Assembly: GCF_040183065.1 (NCBI RefSeq)
Contig: NC_091119.1
Span: 101,985,774-102,049,773 of the forward strand
Source of the DNA: Periplaneta americana
Lineage: Eukaryota; Arthropoda; Insecta; Blattodea; Blattidae
Reading direction: 5' to 3'
DNA length: 64,000 nt
This document shows positions 59,403 through 64,000 of this stretch, piece by piece (position 1 is the first letter of the stretch; each line of letters opens with the position of its first letter). The position numbers and the translations under genes are program-made. The notes under the pieces were generated by a model. It searched no databases and was not told where the DNA came from. It worked only from the letters and a program-made list of their open reading frames with translations.

Positions 59403-60405
59403 TTGGTAGAATTTGTTGGATCATTTTGTAAATTTCTAGTCTCTCATTTTCCATTTTCTTCGGCTTTTCTGGCTTTGTTTCTTGGTAAGGAGGGTTTGTT
59501 CCCGCATGTTTTGGGTATTGTAGGGTTGATGCACTACTTTTCTTGTAGTCTTGGGTTGTTGTGATTTCTGCTAATTCTGTATATTGGATCTCTTTACCAT
59601 ATAGTTCTTTATACTGTTTGCCTGGTGTGGTTCGACACTGGACCTGCTTGTTGTTTTCCTCTTCGTCTACCTTCCTACTCAGGGGGAGCCCCAGTTTTGA
59701 TGTAGGTGTTTCTGTGGAGTCTCTTTTCTTCCTACTTGTTTCTGGTTGTGTACTGTTTTCTACCTGTGGGCTATGTACAGTTTGTGTGGTATTTATTTTT
59801 GGTAGCTCCGGAAAGTTATCTTTACTTGTATTTGAGTTGTTCTGTATTGCGACTGCTGCGTAGGACTTGCGACCAGTTAGTAGCTGCATGGCATCATATC
59901 GTGACATTCGTGTTTCATTTACTATCTGCAAAATTTGTGTTTCCAGCTTTTTGTTTGGGCAGTTATTGTCTACTGGGGTGTGAGGACCCTGACAGTTGCT
60001 ACATTTTATGCAGGTGCTGGGACATCGTTCCATCGGATGTGTGTTGCCACATTTTCTGCACTTCTGTGTATTTTTACAGAATTTGGCTGGGTGTCCAAAT
60101 TTGTAGCAGTTTAGGCATTGTAATATGGAAGCTTGAAAATTTCGTATCTGTTGCAATACAGAGTGAGGGCTTTTGGCAGAGACTGTGACCTACATGTTAT
60201 TGCTACTGTTTGGGTGGGGATATATTCTACTTGCCCATCCTGGTTGATGCTCCTTTTTTTGAAACAATGGATATGCGTGATTTTTGCGCCCCCTTCCATT
60301 TTGGCTGCCTGCAATATTTCCTTATCTTGAATGTTCACTTCCACTAGATGACTCTCGATTTCCGGTAGACGACAGGCTATAGGTGTAGCAGGGATGCCAA
60401 TATCT
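59281..60405 (-). pseudogene. LINE ORF1 (zinc-knuckle gag-like protein)
   Basis: A 291-codon minus frame (59281-60156) opens with QCLNCYKFGHPAKFCKNTQK, a CX2CX4HX4C knuckle, followed by CRKCGNTHPMERC and CIKCSNC. These knuckles bind the element's RNA. The preceding part lies in another frame (60111-60344; SHLVEVNIQDKEIL, LTLYCNRYEIFK). The C-terminal end runs into a long lysine run encoded by the A tract at 59321-59388 and overlaps the start of ORF2. Confidence 0.88.
59321..59388 (-). repeat. long A tract at ORF1/ORF2 junction
   Basis: Sixty-eight bases, T on the + strand with two interruptions (tgttt), i.e. A with aaac units on the LINE sense strand. Both ORFs read it as poly-lysine. Confidence 0.95.
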
Positions 60406-60439
60406 GCAAACGAAATGAAACTAATGTGAGGAATGTTAC

Positions 60440-60810
60440 AACAGGTGTGCTAAACGTGAGGAATGTTACATTAGGTGTGTAGTATAATGTTACATTAGGT
60501 TACATAACGTGTGTATTGCGTTATGTTAGGTTTGGTTAGGTGTGTAAATTTAGAACAGGTGTGTAGTATTTTCTGACAGGTTTCAACGTTACATTTTGTA
60601 CTATTCTCAGATGTTATGTTAGGTTAGGTTAGGTGAGGTGAGTACTATTCTCAGATGTTAGGTTAGGTTAAGTTAGGTGTGTACTATTCTCAGACGTTAG
60701 GTTAGATTAGGTTAAGTGTGTACTATTCTCAGACGTTAGGTTAGGTTAGGTTAGATTAGATTAGATTAGGTGTATAAGATTATATGAATGGTTACGTTAG
60801 GTTAGGTTTA
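60440..60810 (+). repeat. TTAGG-rich minisatellite
   Basis: About four units of roughly 50 bp, each 'gtactattctcaga' plus 'gttaggttaggtta' (60600-60770), preceded and followed by looser ggttagg and gttacattagg phrases. TTAGG is the insect telomere unit, but here the runs are short and mixed. Confidence 0.85.
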
Positions 60811-61600
60811 TATTGTCGGACCATCTGATCTGTTCCCCCGTAAGATACGCGAACTGAACCCTAATTCCTTCTCAGCCTCGGTAATTCATTTCTCTCCCTG
60901 CATTTCTATCTCTCTCTTTTCTATCTCTCTCCCTTTCTCTCCCCCACAATTCACAATTTTGAGTCTTCTTGCGGGACAGTTTATTTGCACTTGCAGTCCA
61001 GTATTGTCAACTCAACATGAATACTGCAGCACGGAGTCATAGTCTTAGGCTGTGACGGAGTGGTGAAAAAATATTATTAAGCAAGTAATAACATTTTGCG
61101 ATGAAGAGAAACAAACAGGTCATCTCTTTCCTATAGGCAACGATAAAAAGAGCTGCGATCACAGGTGAGACTTATTTTATTTCAATTGATTATGTATTAA
61201 AATTACTTACTCACCTAATACTAATACAACATGTTATGTAATTTATATAGGCAGGTCAGAGCGCCTAATAAAGAAAATCAGGAGAGGGAGAGTCTGTGGA
61301 GGAGATGAAAAATTAGAATCACCAGGGAAGAACAGACCTAGAGAACCTTTAATTCTTGTAGATCATATGAACCGATGTATATTTTAAGAAAAAAGATACA
61401 AGAATTTAATACCTTGCAGAAATAAATTCCGACATTGAAGAAATTACTGAAGGTTATGAGAGAAGCAATAATTTCCAAGGTTGGAGAGAAACGCTACGGA
61501 AAGTGATTCGAGACATGCAATTTAGGTTTAAAAAATGTAGAAATACAAGATGTATTTTGATTGAAAGAAATTATATTGTAGCATGGAGGACCAGTTATGT
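60811..61600. other. unassigned
   Basis: A CT-rich stretch at 60888-60950, then nothing recognised. It has no gene-like frames. Confidence 0.4.
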
Positions 61601-61779
61601 ATGACGACGTTTGACGGAAGTTTGGCAACATCCCTATTCGGCAAGGTTCGTGGTCTGCTGTTTGACGTGGTGGGAGGAAAGCGGGTGGAATGGAGTGAGT
61701 ACAGGCGTTAACTTTTTCAAGAACGACGACAGCGCTGAAGGGGCACAGATCCGATGGTCCAATAGTAATACTTACCCAT

Positions 61780-62538
61780 TTATGGTTGTGGTGGGTAGAG
61801 CAGTGCTGCCCTTTTGAAGAACTCGCACAACAGACGGGACCTCGGGAATTTCGACTTCAATATGTGCTCAGCAAAGTAGCCCTCGAAATGCTCCTTCCTT
61901 CGGCCGAACACATGCATCGAGTACTTGATGGAGAGCCACTTCCTCTCAATGTTCTGGGTGTGAACGGGCAAGATTTGTCTCGCTAGACATGATACATTTT
62001 CCATGTGAATCTCGCCGCTGGCGTCCGTGTCAACAAACTCACCAGAATGGTTAACACGGAGATGCACGAAGCCTTCATTTTGCAAGACATTATAAGCTTT
62101 CCAGCAGTCATACACTATAGTCGTGCCAGGAAGAATCCACTGTGTAATTAGATTTAGCAACGTTTCTGCATTGCGGTTCTGTACAGGGACAAGGAAGAAG
62201 TTACCAGGATTTCCTCGGTCTATCCCCCCAAAAACCCATTGACTCTCAACGCGTCTGCCCCAGTTGTATTTACTGCGTCCATATTTACTCTCATCAATTT
62301 CGATTACAGATAACTTGCTTCCGCCCACAAATGAACCACGTCTAGCACTACGTTCAAAATTACATCTCAATGCCATTCCGTGGCGTTTGTTGCACCTATA
62401 ATAACATCTGTTGTTCCTGCCTATTACCTGTCTGATATCGGCACACGTTGGACACGCCACTGACTGCCTGAAAATATTGTGTGAAACTAGAAAATTCTCC
62501 CACTCCACTGTATTTCGCAGTATACCTACAAAATCCAT
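61780..62538 (-). CDS. Merlin (ISXO2-domain) DNA transposase, open 252 codons
   Basis: The enzyme would cut and move its own element. The frame is open over 252 codons from ATG at 62538. An N-terminal zinc-ribbon-like part (CPTC ... RCYYRCNKRHG, residues about 29-52) is followed by the catalytic domain: IEIDESKYGRSKYNWGR (first acid), WVFGGIDRGNPGNFFLVPV, AETLLNLITQWILPG, TIVYDCWKAYN (second acid), HLRVNHSGEFVDTDASGEIH and NIERKWLSIK (third acid). Length and order fit the ISXO2-like transposases of the Merlin superfamily. The family usually has TIE.LW; here NIERKW. Terminal repeats and the 8- to 9-bp duplication were not found, so it may be an immobile remnant. It lies between the minisatellite and a Tigger element. 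Confidence 0.88.
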   Translation of the reverse strand: MDFVGILRNTVEWENFLVSHNIFRQSVACPTCADIRQVIGRNNRCYYRCNKRHGMALRCNFERSARRGSFVGGSKLSVIEIDESKYGRSKYNWGRRVESQWVFGGIDRGNPGNFFLVPVQNRNAETLLNLITQWILPGTTIVYDCWKAYNVLQNEGFVHLRVNHSGEFVDTDASGEIHMENVSCLARQILPVHTQNIERKWLSIKYSMHVFGRRKEHFEGYFAEHILKSKFPRSRLLCEFFKRAALLYPPQP

Positions 62539-62779
62539 ACTTTCATATCATATCGCGCGCATGCCATTTCAAGTTCAGATCTCACACTACGCGCGTCATT
62601 TACCACAGTTAGCGACACTGCAATCATTCTCCCACTCCACTTCAAATTACGTCACAACGACGAAATACAGTGAAACCTGTCTAAAGCGGCCATCTGAAGT
62701 TACCTTGTAAAATGGCCGTTTTATCAGGTGGCTACTTGATTAAGGTTGCTGTTTTTATAAAAATACTGAATTTCATTGA

Positions 62780-63783
62780 CTTTTTAGTACTGTGCGCCTA
62801 CAACAATCGTGCATATTAATCTCAGCCTCTTCCAATTCTTGCAACTAGCCTTTTCAAAACTCGCTTGCGGTACCTCAATTTAAATGGCTGGATAATACCT
62901 TGATCAAGGGGCTGGAGGTGTAATGTATTTGGGGGAGGAAACACCAATTTCACTGATCACATTGCGATTTTGGCATTTAATCTTGGAATTGAAATCGCAT
63001 ACAGTAGCTAATTCTCAAACAATGTGATTTCATCCAAGCTTTATTGTTGGCAGTCCACTTCACCCCCAACAAGCCCATGTCAACATTTTTCCAACATCTC
63101 GGGTTCAATGATTTTCCTATCATTAAGAGTGCTTCTTTTCCTCCTGCAGCATTGCAACAAAATAGCAGGGTTATTCTGTCTTTTGCCAACTTCCCCTCTT
63201 TACACTCTTTTTCTTAAAACTTAAAGTTTTATTAGGGAGGGTCCTGAAAAAAACCTGTTTCGTCAACATTGTAAATGTCTCTGAGTTCATATTCCGCAAG
63301 AATTGAAGGCAATCTATTTTTTCCATTCTTCATTAACATTGGTTGCAATGTCACCTCCTTCACCAGACACAGAACGAAATGCAATGTTATGCCGTTTTCT
63401 AAAGCATTCTACTCTAACCTCCCATTACTAGAAACAAAATTGCTTACATTGAGTTCTTTGGCAATTCAAGAGTTTACTCTTGAATCATAGACCCACTTAC
63501 TGGCAATTTCTTCGCCCTCGCACACTTGAATCATTTGTAAACGAAATCATTCACATTACTAAACACAGATTCTCTCTTCTTTTTTGGCATATTTTTCTCC
63601 AATTCTTCTAATATTTCATCTTTATTCTTAATTATACCGTTTATTTGTGTCCTTCCACATTTGAATATTTCTGCAATTTCTCTCGCAGATGTTCCCTTCT
63701 CACTTTCTTCAATCATTTTTCGTCTCACCTCTAAACTTAACATCACTCTAGATTTATTGTAAGTCATGATTTCTCTCTCAAAC
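62780..63783 (-). pseudogene. Tigger-like transposase, broken
   Basis: Reading from 63768: MTYNKSRVMLSLEVRRKMIE, GTSAREIAEIFKCGRTQING (helix-turn-helix of the CENP-B N-terminal type), IIKNKDEILEELEKN. The catalytic core follows in pieces at 62977-63240, then the conserved PLDQGIIQPFKLRYRKRVLK. The DNCxAH block was not found. Stops and shifts interrupt the middle. Confidence 0.85.
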
Positions 63784-63894
63784 TGCAATTTCTCTCGCAG
63801 ATGTTCCCTTCTCACTTTCTTCAATCATTTTTCGTCTCACCTCTAAACTTAACATCACTCTAGATTTATTGTAAGTCATGATTTCTCTCTCAAA
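63671..63894. repeat. exact 112-bp tandem duplication
   Basis: 63671-63782 and 63783-63894 appear identical base for base. It duplicates the start codon and helix-turn-helix region of the Tigger transposase. As 112 is not a multiple of three, the extra copy joins in another frame. Confidence 0.95.
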
Positions 63895-64000
63895 CTAGCT
63901 TCACAGTTCTGAATCAACTGAATGAAAAGAAAAATTCGTAATAGCTGGTCCAAATAGAGAAAGATAGAAAGAGGAGAAAAAAATTCGAATGGTTAACTAC

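Larger units (their letters stand above)
50321..60405 (-). mobile_element. Jockey-like non-LTR retrotransposon in four pieces
   Basis: One LINE on the minus strand, split into 58220-60405 (ORF1, endonuclease), about 55869-56970 (reverse transcriptase), 51967 to about 53126 (end of RT, RNase H) and 50321-50733 (C-terminus, 3' end in GAA repeats). Three DNA transposons lie between the pieces (56971-58219, about 53127-55868, 50734-51964). The order and strand are consistent throughout and the junctions can be rejoined by removing the inserts. It is 5'-truncated within ORF1 near 60405. Its 3' end is also present as a separate small copy at 7685-8094. No working protein remains: frames are broken at many points. 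Confidence 0.9.
62668..64000 (-). mobile_element. pogo/Tigger element, runs off the window
   Basis: Starts with cagtgaaacctgtctaaagc after a TA (62666-62667). On the minus strand are transposase pieces: CENP-B-like N-terminus (63531-63780), DDE core pieces (LLFCCNAAGGKEALLMIGKS, NPRCWKNVDMGLLGVKW, ANNKAWM) and FPPPNTLHLQPLDQGIIQPF near 62900. The right end is not in the window. Confidence 0.88.

Noticed and set aside
59706-60188. 160-codon + frame and a 100-codon neighbour
   Set aside because: Antisense shadows of the LINE ORF1.
1-64000. CRISPR arrays, operons, riboswitches, bacterial defence systems
   Set aside because: The window is eukaryotic; no regularly spaced repeats or bacterial gene organisation are present.

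Overview
The window is nuclear DNA of an insect, AT-rich and almost entirely made of transposable elements and their debris. Long introns, tRNA-derived SINEs, (TTAGG)-like tracts and a dense mix of hAT, Tc1/mariner, pogo/Tigger, Merlin and non-LTR elements point to a large insect genome. A cockroach or termite (Blattodea) is my best guess from the SINE and LINE style, but that is an inference without a search.

The only host-type gene recognised is a broken copy of the DNA polymerase alpha catalytic subunit (POLA1-like), nine exons on the + strand from 8864 to 25373. Splice sites and phases are mostly kept, so it is not a retrocopy. The reading frame has an in-frame TAA, a TAG-TAA pair, two frameshifts and a deletion that removes the motif A aspartate, while motif C (YGDTDS) survives. 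The N-terminal and C-terminal thirds are not seen. Its introns hold a LINE 3' end, a long-TIR element, a mariner transposase tail, a pogo-like element with a nested 75-bp insert, a TA-flanked mariner derivative, a mariner resembling the plant-type clade (21837-23311) and a palindromic foldback element with two nested retroelements (23721-25148).

From 27.1 to 30 kb lies a decayed ZMYM1/DUF4371-type hAT transposase on the minus strand, interrupted by a SINE and by a 258-bp MITE, each with a recognisable target duplication. From 30 to 50 kb there are mostly noncoding elements: a TIR element (31900-33040), three copies of a MITE with 7-bp target duplications, a second hAT element with perfect 8-bp duplications (38214-40121), SINEs, a Tc1 tail and a decayed LINE.

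From 50.3 to 60.4 kb a single Jockey-like non-LTR retrotransposon on the minus strand (zinc-knuckle ORF1, endonuclease, reverse transcriptase, RNase H, C-terminal zinc motif, GAA-rich 3' end) is cut into four pieces by three different DNA transposons: a hAT, a large TIR element carrying SINEs, and a Tc1/mariner relative. After a TTAGG-rich minisatellite, the last 4 kb hold a Merlin (ISXO2-domain) transposase with an open 252-codon frame and a pogo/Tigger element whose CENP-B-like N-terminal region carries an exact 112-bp tandem duplication. The window is a good record of nested insertions whose order can be read from target duplications. No intact host gene was found.
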